Shown: positions 1-8,161 of the stretch, in pieces | Layout of the letters: each line of letters begins with the position of its first letter | How positions within the stretch are numbered: the first letter of the stretch is position 1 | NCBI RefSeq assembly: GCF_042654365.1 | Contig: NZ_JBHSGG010000034.1 | Coordinates: forward strand, 12,625 to 76,624 | DNA length: 64,000 nt | Source: Coralloluteibacterium thermophilum | Lineage (GTDB): Bacteria > Pseudomonadota > Gammaproteobacteria > Xanthomonadales > Xanthomonadaceae | Direction of reading: 5' to 3' | Notes under the pieces: model-generated | The model's database searches: none | The model's input: only the letters and a program-made list of their open reading frames with translations | What the model was told of the DNA's origin: nothing | Program-made: the position numbers and the translations under genes

Positions 1-233
1 ATCCCAGCCTTCCCCCGCAGGCGGGGGAAGGAGCGCGTCGTGCGGGGAGTGAGGCATGAGGAGTGGGAAACGCGGGAAACGTGCGACTCCCCCCGCCCGT
101 TCCTCGCGTCTCTGGACTCACTCCGCGCCGCTGCCCAGCGCGCGTCGCTCATGTCCCTGCACGCATTCCTCAGGCCTGACCGCCCCCTCCCCTGCGAAGC
201 GGGGGAGGGCTGGGGTGGGGGCGCTTCTGCCTT
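1..233. repeat. Dispersed intergenic repeat, copy A
   Basis: This stretch and 49134-49345 share the same succession of elements: a hairpin CTTCCCCC/GGGGGAAG near the left end, a middle part with GAGGAGTGGG-type sequence and a partly inverted counterpart (CGTTCCTCG..CTCACTCC), and a right-hand hairpin CCTCCCC/GGGGAGG followed by GGGGGCGCTT. The first 31 bases are almost identical in the two copies. There is no convincing coding sequence. It behaves like a short non-autonomous repeat spread through intergenic DNA. Its left boundary may lie outside the window. Confidence 0.7.
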
Positions 234-299
234 GCTGTCCTTCCCGCCCTCGAACAAGCCCGGCATCGCAGGTGCACCGAGAACAGGCGGGCATTGGCT

Positions 300-881
300 A
301 TGCGAGCGGGTTCGGCCGCCGCACGCACGCTTCGCCGGCGCGCCCATGGAGGGCATCGCGTGGCGTGTGCGGCTCTCGAAGAACGGCGTCTACGCGCACT
401 ACCCGGGCAGGAGGCGATCCTCGACGCGCTGCTGATGACCGTGCTCGCACCCGTGGAAGGCGATGCCGGCGCGGGCTGCTCGACGGCATCGGGGACAGGT
501 CCCTGCAGGAGATCGTCGACGGCCATCTCGACCGGATCCATGCGCGGCTGCAGGATCCCGCGGTCGGCACCGCGTTCAAGCTGATGTTCGCCGAGAGCGA
601 ACGCGCCGCGCCTCTGATCCGTCGCTGGCACGAACGCGTCGTACCGCGCTGCCGCGCCGGGGACCAGGCGGCGGCGACGCCAGGGTCGAACGCGGCATCG
701 TGCGCCGCGGCGTGCTCCCCGAGCACTCGAGCTCGCCTTGGCGCCCGCAGTGCAGTGGCTGGTGGGCAGCATCCTCATGCAGGGCGTACCGCCCGCCTCC
801 CTCGCGCGGATGCGCGACATGCGCCGTCGCCTGCTGCTCGGCCTGCTGGCGCCGCGCGCTGTGGCGGGCGGGGGAGCCTGA
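300..881 (+). pseudogene. TetR-family regulator, frameshifted remnant
   Basis: No single frame is open, but pieces of a TetR-type repressor can be read in order by changing frame. LSKNGVYAHYP (about 370-405) is the recognition-helix motif. QEAILDALL (about 411-437) follows in another frame. A ligand-domain helix with FKLMFAESERAAPLIRRW (about 573-630) is in a third frame. A typical C-terminal end with VQWLVGSILMQGVPP runs to the TGA at 879-881. At least three frameshifts separate the pieces, and the helix-turn-helix start is badly eroded, so the 5' boundary is approximate. The gene is almost certainly inactive. Family membership is inferred from the motif order alone. Confidence 0.6.
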
Positions 882-923
882 CGCGGGAACGGGCGGGCGC
901 CATCCGCCCGTTCCCGCGGTGCC

Positions 924-1394
924 TCAGTCGGCGAGGACGACGCTGCCCTTCATGATGCCGGCATGCCCCGGGAAGGAGCAGATGAAGCCGTAGCTCTCGC
1001 CTTGGGCGAGGGCCGATACCGGAATGCTGAAGGTGGTGGTCTCGCCGCCGCCGATCACCGCGCTGTGCGCGACGACGCGCGCGTCGCCGGGCTTCACGTA
1101 GTCGTTGTCGAGGCCGGCGGCCATGCCGTCGCTGTTGATGCCGGCGAGGTCGGCGCTCCTGCCGACGACGATGTTGTGGCCCATGACGTTCTTCGGCAGC
1201 TTGCCGACGTGCTTCAGGGTGACCTCGAAGGCGTCGCAGGATGCCGGCACCGCGATGGTGGCGGTGCTGAACTGCATGGTGTCGGTCGCCTCCACCGTGG
1301 TGGCGCAGTCCGCGGCATGGGCGGTGCCGCCGTGGAGGGCGCCGGCGAGGCCGAGGGCACCGAGCGCGAGGAGGGGGAAGGCGTTGCGGATCAT
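924..1394 (-). CDS. azu: Azurin (type 1 blue copper protein)
   Basis: A 156-residue periplasmic electron carrier that shuttles electrons between respiratory complexes. A Sec signal peptide with a hydrophobic core ends near residue 27 (cleavage after AHA). The mature part starts ADC, as azurins do, with the Cys30-Cys53 pair matching the conserved disulfide. The type 1 copper ligands are all visible: His73 in GHNIVVG, Cys139, His144 and Met148 in the C-terminal loop CSFPGHAGIMKG. The length fits the family (about 128 mature residues). It stands alone, between a decayed regulator and the methylcitrate genes. The ATG at 1394 gives a correct signal peptide. Confidence 0.95.
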   Translation of the reverse strand: MIRNAFPLLALGALGLAGALHGGTAHAADCATTVEATDTMQFSTATIAVPASCDAFEVTLKHVGKLPKNVMGHNIVVGRSADLAGINSDGMAAGLDNDYVKPGDARVVAHSAVIGGGETTTFSIPVSALAQGESYGFICSFPGHAGIMKGSVVLAD

Positions 1395-1509
1395 CGGGTT
1401 GCTCCGGTCGTTCTCTGGTGCCGGGCACTCTAGGCGGGGCCGTCGGCCCGCGCCTTGATCCAGATCATGCCCGCGACGGCGGCGGATCCGGGATCCTGTC
1501 CCGTCCGGC

Positions 1510-2742
1510 TCATCCCGCCGGCAGGAGGACCTCGCCCGGCACCCGCACCCAGCCTTCCATCAGCACCCGCGCGCTGCGGCTCATGATGGCCTTGGTGACG
1601 GTCCAGCCGCCGTCCGCCTGCGTCGCCTCCGCGCCCACGCGCAGGGTGCCGGAGGGGTGGCCGAAGCGGACCGCCTCGTGCGCGCGTCCGCCGGCGGCGA
1701 GGCTCACCAGCGTGCCGGGGATGGCGGCGGCCGTGCCGATCGCGACCGCGGCGGTGCCCATCATGGCGTGGTGCAGCTTGCCCATGGACAGCGCGCGCAC
1801 CAGCAGGTCGATGTCGCCGGCGGCGATGCGCTTGCCGCTGGACGAGACGTAGTCCGCCGGCGGCGCGACGAAGGCCACCTTCGGCGTGTGCTGGCGCCTG
1901 GCCGCCTCTTCGACGTGGGCGATCAGGCCCATGCGCAGCGCGCCGTGCGCGCGGATGGTCTCGAACATGGCCAGCGCCTTCGGGTCGCCGTTGATGGCGT
2001 CCTGCAGCTCGGTGCCGGTGTAGCCGATGTCGGCGGCGTTGACGAACACGGTGGGGATACCGGCGTTGATCAGCGTCGCCCTGAGCGTGCCGATGCCGGG
2101 CACCTCGAGGTCGTCCACCAGGTTGCCGGTGGGGAACATCGCACCGCCGCCCTCGCCGTCGCCCTCGTCGGCCGGGTCCATGAATTCGAGCCGCACCTCG
2201 GCGGCGGGGAAGGTCACGCCGTCGAGCTCGAAGTCGCCGGTCTCCTGCACCTGCCCGCCGGCCACCGGCACGTGGGCAACGATGGTCTTGCCGATGTTGG
2301 CCTGCCAGATGCGCACGGTGCATACCCCGTCCTGCGGGATGCGTGAGGCCTCCACCAGGCCCGACGCGATGGCGAAGGGCCCCACCGCGGAGGAGAGGTT
2401 GCCGCAGTTGCCGCTCCAGTCCACGAACGCGCTGTCGATGGAGACCTGCCCGAAGAGGTAGTCGACGTCGTGGTCAGGCCGCGCGCTCTTCGACACGATC
2501 ACCGTCTTGCTGGTGCTGGAGGTCGCCCCGCCCATGCCGTCGATCTGCTTGCCGTAGGGGTCGGGGCTGCCGATCACGCGCAGCAGAAGCGCGTCCCGCA
2601 CCGGGCCCGGCACGCGCGCGACCTCGGGCAGGTCGTCGAGGCGGAAGAACACGCCCTTGCTGGTGCCGCCGCGCATGTAGGTCGCGGGGATGCGGATCTG
2701 GGGGGCATGGGGCATGGCGGCGGTCGGGCTGGAGTCAGTCAT
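1510..2742 (-). CDS. prpF: 2-methylaconitate cis-trans isomerase PrpF
   Basis: A 410-residue member of the PrpF/AcnD-accessory family (diaminopimelate-epimerase fold). In the AcnD-dependent methylcitrate cycle, AcnD makes trans-2-methylaconitate, which PrpF isomerises so that an aconitase can continue propionate breakdown. Characteristic stretches are YMRGGTSKGVFF near residue 22, DGMGGATSSTSK, DWSGNCGNLSSAVGPFA and the C-terminal half with GKLHHAMMGTAA. The start at 2742 is chosen because the longer upstream reading frame is unlike PrpF and because this ATG overlaps the end of the preceding small ORF by 8 bp, suggesting translational coupling. It is the last gene of an acnD-orf-prpF unit. 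No prpB or prpC lies in the window. Confidence 0.93.
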   Translation of the reverse strand: MTDSSPTAAMPHAPQIRIPATYMRGGTSKGVFFRLDDLPEVARVPGPVRDALLLRVIGSPDPYGKQIDGMGGATSSTSKTVIVSKSARPDHDVDYLFGQVSIDSAFVDWSGNCGNLSSAVGPFAIASGLVEASRIPQDGVCTVRIWQANIGKTIVAHVPVAGGQVQETGDFELDGVTFPAAEVRLEFMDPADEGDGEGGGAMFPTGNLVDDLEVPGIGTLRATLINAGIPTVFVNAADIGYTGTELQDAINGDPKALAMFETIRAHGALRMGLIAHVEEAARRQHTPKVAFVAPPADYVSSSGKRIAAGDIDLLVRALSMGKLHHAMMGTAAVAIGTAAAIPGTLVSLAAGGRAHEAVRFGHPSGTLRVGAEATQADGGWTVTKAIMSRSARVLMEGWVRVPGEVLLPAG

Positions 2743-2923
2743 CGGTGTCCTGCATCGGTGGGTCCGACCCGCGGGCGGCGTCCCGGAGGCGGAACACCTC
2801 CACGTGGGTCGGCAGGTCGAGGTAATGGATCGGATGGCGCGCGAAGCGCCGGACGGGGTGGACGCGCAGCGGCGCAGCGAAGCGGACTCCGATGAAGGCA
2901 TGGCGGAGAGGACCCGTCGCCAT
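2735..2923 (-). CDS. Small conserved-position protein between acnD and prpF
   Basis: A 62-residue, arginine-rich soluble protein without a recognised domain, located between acnD and prpF and overlapping prpF by 8 bp. Two in-frame ATGs exist, at 2929 and 2923. A perfect AAGGAGG at 2931-2937 ends one base before the first but 7 bases before the second, so the second is the likely start. The strong ribosome-binding site and tight packing indicate a real gene. The middle of the protein has HPIHYLDLPTHVEVFRLRD. I believe small ORFs occur at this position in related genomes, but the function is unknown. An accessory role in methylcitrate metabolism is only a guess from context. Confidence 0.7.
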   Translation of the reverse strand: MATGPLRHAFIGVRFAAPLRVHPVRRFARHPIHYLDLPTHVEVFRLRDAARGSDPPMQDTDD

Positions 2924-2930
2924 GGCCATA

Positions 2931-2937
2931 CCTCCTT
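2931..2937 (-). promoter_or_regulatory. Shine-Dalgarno AAGGAGG that decides a start codon
   Basis: Seven bases perfectly complementary to the 16S rRNA 3' end. They lie one base from the ATG at 2929 and seven bases from the in-frame ATG at 2923. Only the latter has workable spacing. Confidence 0.75.
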
Positions 2938-3016
2938 GGCATGGATTGCCAGGATGCTAGTGCGGGGCCGCCGCCTCCGACAGGGCCCGGCAGGTCCGGG
3001 CCCCGTCCGGCTCGGC

Positions 3017-5614
3017 TCAGGCCGCCTGCGTCTCCGATTCCAGGAAGTCCTGGGCGAAGCGCTGCAGCACGCCGCCGGCCTCGTAGATGGAGACCTCCTC
3101 GTCGGAGTCGAGGCGGCAGGTCACCGGCACCTCCACGCGCTCGCCGTCGCGGCGGTGGATGACGAGGGTGAGGGTCGCGCGCGGGGTGCGCGCGCCGACC
3201 ACGTCGTAGGTCTCGGTGCCGTCGAGGCCGAGGGTGAGGCGCGTGGTGCCCGGCTGGAACTCCAGCGGCAGCACGCCCATGCCGATCAGGTTGGTGCGGT
3301 GGATGCGCTCGAAGCCCTCGGCGACGATGGCCTCCACGCCGGCCAGCCGCACGCCCTTGGCCGCCCAGTCGCGCGAGCTGCCCTGGCCGTAGTCGGCGCC
3401 GGCCACGATGATCAGCGGCTGGCGGCGCTGCATGTAGGTCTCGATGGCCTCCCACATGCGCATGACCTGCCCTTCCGGCTCCACCCGCGCGAGCGAGCCC
3501 TGGCGCACGCTGCCGTCCGGGTTGCGCACCATCTCGTTGAACAGCTTGGGGTTGGCGAAGGTCGCGCGCTGCGCGGTGAGGTGGTCGCCGCGGTGGGTCG
3601 CGTACGAATTGAAGTCCTCCTCCGGCAGGCCCATCTTCGCGAGGTACTCGCCCGCGGCCGAGTCCGGCAGGATCGCGTTCGACGGCGAGAGGTGGTCGGT
3701 GGTGATGTTGTCGCCGAGCAGCGCCAGCGGCCGCATGCCGGTGAGCGTGCGCTCGCCGGCCAGCGCCCCTTCCCAGTACGGCGGGCGGCGGATGTAGGTG
3801 CTCGCCGGGCGCCAGTCGTACAGCGGGCTCACCTGCTCGCGCGCGTCGGTGGAGGCGGCGAACATCGGGATGTAGACCTTGCGGAAGTGGTCCGGCTTGA
3901 CCGCGGCCTGCACCACGGCGTCGATCTCGGCGTCGCTCGGCCAGAGGTCCTTGAGCCGGATCTCGCGGCCGTCCGCCACGCCCAGCACGTCCTTCTCGAT
4001 GTCGAAGCGGATGGTGCCGGCGATGGCGTAGGCGACCACCAGCGGCGGCGAGGCCAGGAAGGCCTGCTTGGCGTAGGGGTGGATGCGGCCGTCGAAGTTG
4101 CGGTTGCCCGAGAGCACCGCGGTCGCGTACAGGTCGCGGTCGATGATCTCCTGCTGGATCGCCGGGTCCAGCGCGCCGGACATGCCGTTGCAGGTGGTGC
4201 AGGCGAAGGCCACCACGCCGAAGCCCAGGGCTTCGAGGTCGGCGGTGAGGCCGGCCTCCTCGAGATACAGCTGCACCGCCTTCGAGCCGGGCGCCAGCGA
4301 GGTCTTCACCCACGGCTTGCGCGCCAGGCCGAGGCGGCGCGCGTTGCGCGCGAGCAGGCCGGCGGCGATGACGTTGCGCGGGTTGCTGGTGTTGGTGCAG
4401 CTGGTGATGGCGGCGATGATCACCGCGCCATCCGGCATCCGCCCGGGCACCTCCTCCCAGGCGCCGGCGATGCCGCGTGCGGCGAGGTCGGTGGTGGCGA
4501 CGCGCGCGTGCGGGTTGGAGGGACCGGCCATGTTGCGCACCACGCTCGACAGGTCGAAGGTCAGCGTGCGCTCGTACTGCGCGTCGGCGAGGTCGCCGGC
4601 CCACAGGCCGGCCTGCTTCGCGTAGGTCTCGACCAGCTGCACCTGGGCCTCCTCGCGGCCGGTCAGGCGCAGGTAGTCGAGCGTGTTGTCGTCGATGAAG
4701 AACATCGCCGCGGTGGCGCCGTACTCCGGCGCCATGTTGGAGATGGTCGCGCGGTCGCCGAGGGTCAGCGCCGCCGCGCCCTCGCCGCGGAACTCCAGCC
4801 ACGCGCCGACCACGCGCGCCTTGCGCAGGAACTCGGTCAGCGCCAGCACGATGTCGGTGGCGGTGATGCCCGGCTGCGGGCGGCCGGTCAGTTCGACGCC
4901 GACGATGTCCGGCGTGCGCATCCACGAGGCGCGGCCGAGCATCACGTTCTCGGCCTCCAGGCCGCCCACGCCGATGGCAATGACGCCGAGCGCGTCCACG
5001 TGCGGGGTGTGCGAGTCGGTGCCGACGCAGGTGTCCGGGAAGGCCACGCCGTCGCGCACCTGGATCACCGGGGACATCTTCTCCAGGTTGATCTGGTGCA
5101 TGATCCCGTTGCCCGGGGGGATCACGTCGACGTTCTCGAAGGCCTTCTTCGTCCACTCGATGAAGTGGAAGCGGTCCTCGTTGCGACGGTCCTCGATCGC
5201 GCGGTTCTTCGCGAAGGCGTCCGGGTCGTCGCCGCCGCACTCCACCGCCAGCGAGTGGTCGACGATCAGCTGCACCGGGACCACCGGGTTCACCTTGGCC
5301 GGGTCGCCGCCCTTGTCGGCGATGGCGTCGCGCAGGCCGGCGAGGTCCACCAGCGCGGTCTGGCCGAGGATGTCGTGGCAGACCACGCGCGCCGGGAACC
5401 ACGGGAAGTCGAGGTCGCGCCTGCGCTCGATCAGCTGCTTCAGCGACTCCGCCAGCGTCGCCGGCGCGCAGCGGCGCACCAGGTTCTCGGCGAGCACGCG
5501 CGCGACGTAGGGCAGGCCCGCCCAGGCGCCGGGCCGGATCGCCTCGACCGCCTCGCGCGCGTCGAAGTACTGGAGCTGGGTACCGGGCAGAGTCTTGCGG
5601 TGGGCGGTGTTCAT
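3017..5614 (-). CDS. acnD: 2-methylcitrate dehydratase, Fe/S-dependent (AcnD)
   Basis: An 865-residue aconitase-family enzyme that dehydrates 2-methylcitrate in propionate catabolism and needs PrpF as partner. The N-terminal three-quarters carries the Fe-S domain signatures, including DSHTPHVDALGV, SCTNTSNPRNV (one cluster cysteine) and FACTTCNGMSG (the CxxC pair). The C-terminal swivel domain shows the LLGDNITTDHLSPSNAI and GADYGQGSSRDWAAKG motifs. Length and the linked prpF favour AcnD over AcnA. The ATG at 5614 starts MNTAHRKTLPGT, typical of the family. It is the first gene of its unit and diverges from the cytochrome gene. The organism would also need prpB and prpC from elsewhere. Confidence 0.93.
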   Translation of the reverse strand: MNTAHRKTLPGTQLQYFDAREAVEAIRPGAWAGLPYVARVLAENLVRRCAPATLAESLKQLIERRRDLDFPWFPARVVCHDILGQTALVDLAGLRDAIADKGGDPAKVNPVVPVQLIVDHSLAVECGGDDPDAFAKNRAIEDRRNEDRFHFIEWTKKAFENVDVIPPGNGIMHQINLEKMSPVIQVRDGVAFPDTCVGTDSHTPHVDALGVIAIGVGGLEAENVMLGRASWMRTPDIVGVELTGRPQPGITATDIVLALTEFLRKARVVGAWLEFRGEGAAALTLGDRATISNMAPEYGATAAMFFIDDNTLDYLRLTGREEAQVQLVETYAKQAGLWAGDLADAQYERTLTFDLSSVVRNMAGPSNPHARVATTDLAARGIAGAWEEVPGRMPDGAVIIAAITSCTNTSNPRNVIAAGLLARNARRLGLARKPWVKTSLAPGSKAVQLYLEEAGLTADLEALGFGVVAFACTTCNGMSGALDPAIQQEIIDRDLYATAVLSGNRNFDGRIHPYAKQAFLASPPLVVAYAIAGTIRFDIEKDVLGVADGREIRLKDLWPSDAEIDAVVQAAVKPDHFRKVYIPMFAASTDAREQVSPLYDWRPASTYIRRPPYWEGALAGERTLTGMRPLALLGDNITTDHLSPSNAILPDSAAGEYLAKMGLPEEDFNSYATHRGDHLTAQRATFANPKLFNEMVRNPDGSVRQGSLARVEPEGQVMRMWEAIETYMQRRQPLIIVAGADYGQGSSRDWAAKGVRLAGVEAIVAEGFERIHRTNLIGMGVLPLEFQPGTTRLTLGLDGTETYDVVGARTPRATLTLVIHRRDGERVEVPVTCRLDSDEEVSIYEAGGVLQRFAQDFLESETQAA

Positions 5615-5801
5615 GGCTGGCGAAGGCGGGCTCGAGGACGGAATGGGCGGCCGGACGACGCGGCCGCTGCGGATGCGGATGCGCGCCGATCGCGCGCCGG
5701 GCGCGGACGGCGTCCGCGCAATCCCGCGATTTTACGCCCTTCGGCGCGGCCGCCCCAGCGCCGCAGGGGCCCGCGCCGACGGACAGGCCGCACGAAGGCG
5801 T

Positions 5802-5829
5802 TTGTGCGGACGGCAGCCGCGGCTATACT
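5802..5829 (+). promoter_or_regulatory. Candidate sigma-70 promoter of the cytochrome gene
   Basis: TTGTGC (5802-5807) and TATACT (5824-5829) are separated by 16 bases in the divergent gap between acnD and the cytochrome gene. Transcription would begin near 5836, about 40 bases before the GTG start. The assignment rests on similarity to consensus only. Confidence 0.5.
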
Positions 5830-5876
5830 CCGCGGTCTTTGATCCCCAACGGGCCACAGGCCCGCCAGGTGCGCCC

Positions 5877-6392
5877 GTGCGTAATCCCGACCTCGTCTTC
5901 CTGAAGCGCTTCTCCGTCATCCTCGGCATCCTCATGGCCGTGGCGGTGTTCCTCATCGTGGTGGCGGTCTCCATCCACTTCTCGCAGCCGCGCGAGGTCG
6001 ACCCGTCGGTCCAGGCGCGCGTCGAGCAGCGCATCCGCCCGGTCGGCGACGTCTACGCGGGCGCCACCGGCGCCGCGGCCAAGGCCGCCGCCGAGGAGGC
6101 CGCGCGCGCCGCCGCCGCCTCGCAGGTCGCCTTCGGCGGCACGCTCGAGGGCGACGTGATCTACAACGGCGCCTGCGCGGCCTGCCACGGCACCGGTGCC
6201 GGCGGCGCGCCGACGCTCACCCGCGGGGAGTGGGGCGCGCGCCTCGCGCAGGGCAGCGACACGCTGCACCGCCACGCGATCGAGGGCTTCACCGGCTCGC
6301 AGGGCCTGATGCCGGCCAAGGGCGGCATGCCCTCGCTGACCGACGAGCAGGTCATCGCCGCGGTCGACTGGATGGTCGACAACCTGAACTGA
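5877..6392 (+). CDS. Cytochrome c5-type membrane-anchored c-type cytochrome
   Basis: A 171-residue protein. Residues about 11-35 form one uncleaved membrane helix, followed by an Ala/Glu-rich linker (about 62-84) and a single haem domain. The haem-binding motif is Cys100-Ala-Ala-Cys103-His104, and Met145 in GLMPAKGG is the probable sixth iron ligand, a cytochrome c5 pattern. It would carry electrons on the periplasmic face of the inner membrane, possibly to a terminal oxidase. The GTG at 5877 is chosen because it places the RNPDLVFLKRF positive patch directly before the membrane helix. An in-frame reading frame continues upstream but overlaps the putative promoter. Confidence 0.85.
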   Translation: MRNPDLVFLKRFSVILGILMAVAVFLIVVAVSIHFSQPREVDPSVQARVEQRIRPVGDVYAGATGAAAKAAAEEAARAAAASQVAFGGTLEGDVIYNGACAACHGTGAGGAPTLTRGEWGARLAQGSDTLHRHAIEGFTGSQGLMPAKGGMPSLTDEQVIAAVDWMVDNLN

Positions 6393-6413
6393 CCGGCCAC
6401 GTCCATCGCCGTC

Positions 6414-6437
6414 CGACGCCGCCTCCGGGCGGCGTCG
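6414..6437 (+). terminator. GC-rich hairpin after the cytochrome gene
   Basis: CGACGCCGCC and GGCGGCGTCG form a 10-bp stem around a 4-base loop, 21 bases after the stop codon. No T-run follows, so it may be a weak or Rho-assisted terminator, or an mRNA 3' end stabiliser. Confidence 0.45.
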
Positions 6438-6488
6438 TCGTATCCGCCACCCGCGATGGCGCACCATCGCATCCGTGAGGTCCGCTCC

Positions 6489-7937
6489 ATGCCGCTGCCG
6501 CGCCTTCTCCTGTCGCTCCTCGCCCCGCTGGCGCTCGCCGCCTGCCAGGGCGCCGGCGCTCCCGCCGGAGACGCCGCCGTGACCGATGCACCGGTGGTGC
6601 TGGCCGCCCCGCCCACGGACTGGTCGGCGCTGGACGGCCGGCGCGTGCGGATCGAGGCGCCGCTGACGGTGTCCGGCAGCCACCGGTTCGCGAGCGACGG
6701 CGAACTGGTGGTCGCCTTCGACGGCCGCCTCCGGGTGCCGACCGAGATCGCCCGCCCCGGGCCCGCCGCCGACGCGGTGGCCGAGGACAACGCGCGCCGC
6801 CGCCTGACCCTGGCGCTGGACGGCGCCGCGCGCGAGGCCCTGGCTCCGCGGCCGGACGCCCCGCTGCGCACGGGCACGGTGCTGGAAGGCATCGAGGGCG
6901 AGCTCGCGCTCTCTCCGCGCGGCCCGCGCCTGCAGGTGACCGAGCCGCCCGCCACGGTCGCGCAGGCGGAACGGCCCGCGCCGCCGCAGGTGGAGGGCAC
7001 CCTGCGCATCGCGGCGCTCAACCTGCTCAACCTGTTCAACGGCGACGGGCGCGGCGGCGGCTTCCCGACGCCGCGCGGCGCCCGCACGCCCGAGGCCTAC
7101 GCGGTGCAGCAGGCCAAGCTGGTGGAGGCGGTGACGGGGCTGGACGCGCACGTGCTGGCGCTGATGGAAGTGGAGAACGACGGCTTCGGCCCGGACTCCG
7201 CCCTCGTCCAGTTCGCGGCCGCGGTGTCCGCGGCCAGCGGCCACGACTGGCGCGTGGTCGACGCCGGCGCGGGCCCGGGCGGCGACGCCATCCGCGTGGC
7301 GCTGATGTACCGCGCCGACCGCGTGCGCCGCTTCGGCGCCCCCGCCACCCTGTCCGACGGGCCCTTCGCCTGGGGCAGCCGTGCGCCGCTGGCGCAGGCC
7401 TTCGTGCCGCTGGCCGACGGGCGCGATGCGGGGCAGGCCATCGTCGTCGCGGTCAACCACTTCAAGTCCAAGGGCGGCTGCGGCAACGCCCGCGGCGGCG
7501 ATGCCGACCAGGGCGACGGCCAGGCCTGCTTCAACGCGGCCCGCGTGGACAGCGCGCGGCGGCTGGCGGCCTGGCTGGCCGACGATCCGACCGGCGCCGA
7601 CACGCCCCACGCCCTCATCCTCGGCGACCTCAACGCCTATGCGATGGAGGACCCCATGGAGACGCTCGCGGCGGCCGGCTGGCGCGACGCCTTCGCCATC
7701 GCCGGTGGCGAGGCGCCGCACCACAGCTTCGTCTGGGACGCGCAGGCCGGCCGCCTGGACCATGCCCTGGTGTCGCCCGCCCTGGCCGGGCGCCTGCGCG
7801 GCGCGGCGCACTGGCACATCAACAGCGACGAGGCGTCGGTCTTCGGCTACGCGCAATGCGGGGACGGAGCCTGCCCCGGCCCGTGGGCCTCGTCCGACCA
7901 CGATCCCCTCCTGCTCGGCATCGATCCCGCGCCCTAG
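6489..7937 (+). CDS. ExeM/NucH-family extracellular endonuclease lipoprotein
   Basis: A 482-residue secreted protein of the endonuclease/exonuclease/phosphatase fold, likely a DNase acting outside the cell. The N-terminus is a lipoprotein signal (LAPLALAAC, lipid attachment at the Cys). An unassigned, possibly OB-like, region follows. The catalytic domain begins near residue 170 with LRIAALNLLNLFNGDG. Further motifs are LALMEVENDGFG, VAVNHFKSKGGC, LILGDLNAY (metal and catalytic Asp/Asn), RLDHALVSPAL and the final SSDHDPLLLGI. The ATG at 6489 gives the correct signal peptide, while the longer frame adds unrelated residues. A role in biofilm DNA turnover or phosphate scavenging is inferred from the family. 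Confidence 0.85.
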   Translation: MPLPRLLLSLLAPLALAACQGAGAPAGDAAVTDAPVVLAAPPTDWSALDGRRVRIEAPLTVSGSHRFASDGELVVAFDGRLRVPTEIARPGPAADAVAEDNARRRLTLALDGAAREALAPRPDAPLRTGTVLEGIEGELALSPRGPRLQVTEPPATVAQAERPAPPQVEGTLRIAALNLLNLFNGDGRGGGFPTPRGARTPEAYAVQQAKLVEAVTGLDAHVLALMEVENDGFGPDSALVQFAAAVSAASGHDWRVVDAGAGPGGDAIRVALMYRADRVRRFGAPATLSDGPFAWGSRAPLAQAFVPLADGRDAGQAIVVAVNHFKSKGGCGNARGGDADQGDGQACFNAARVDSARRLAAWLADDPTGADTPHALILGDLNAYAMEDPMETLAAAGWRDAFAIAGGEAPHHSFVWDAQAGRLDHALVSPALAGRLRGAAHWHINSDEASVFGYAQCGDGACPGPWASSDHDPLLLGIDPAP

Positions 7938-7973
7938 CAGGTGGTTCGAGGTGGGTCGGTGCGCCATTCCGCG

Positions 7974-8118
7974 CATGTGGGAGCGGCTTCAGCCGCGAGC
8001 CGGAGCCATGCATGGAGCGTCGCGGCCGCCGCCCCTCCTCCGGCCAGGGCCTGCTGGCGACGACGCCCTGCCCCTGTTCCTGCTCCGTACCCGTCGCGGC
8101 TGAAGCCGCTCCCACATG
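7974..8118. repeat. Inverted pair of REP-like palindromic repeats
   Basis: A 25-base sequence with core GTGGGAGCGGCTTCAGCCGC at 7974-7998 occurs in exact inverted orientation at 8094-8118, with 95 bases between. Each copy also contains its own short palindrome (GCGGCTTCAGCCGC). The core resembles REP sequences known from Xanthomonadaceae and Pseudomonas. The pair sits in the gap between the nuclease and the hydrolase and could act as a bidirectional transcript-end stabiliser. No transposase is present here. Confidence 0.85.
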
Positions 8119-8161
8119 GGCCCGACGCGGCCGTACCGGGGCGTCCGGTATCATGCCGGCC

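Noticed and set aside
2690..5842. 1050-residue open frame on the plus strand opposite acnD and prpF
   Set aside because: Antisense shadow of GC-rich genes; His/Arg/Val-rich composition with no domain, while acnD and prpF on the other strand are clear.
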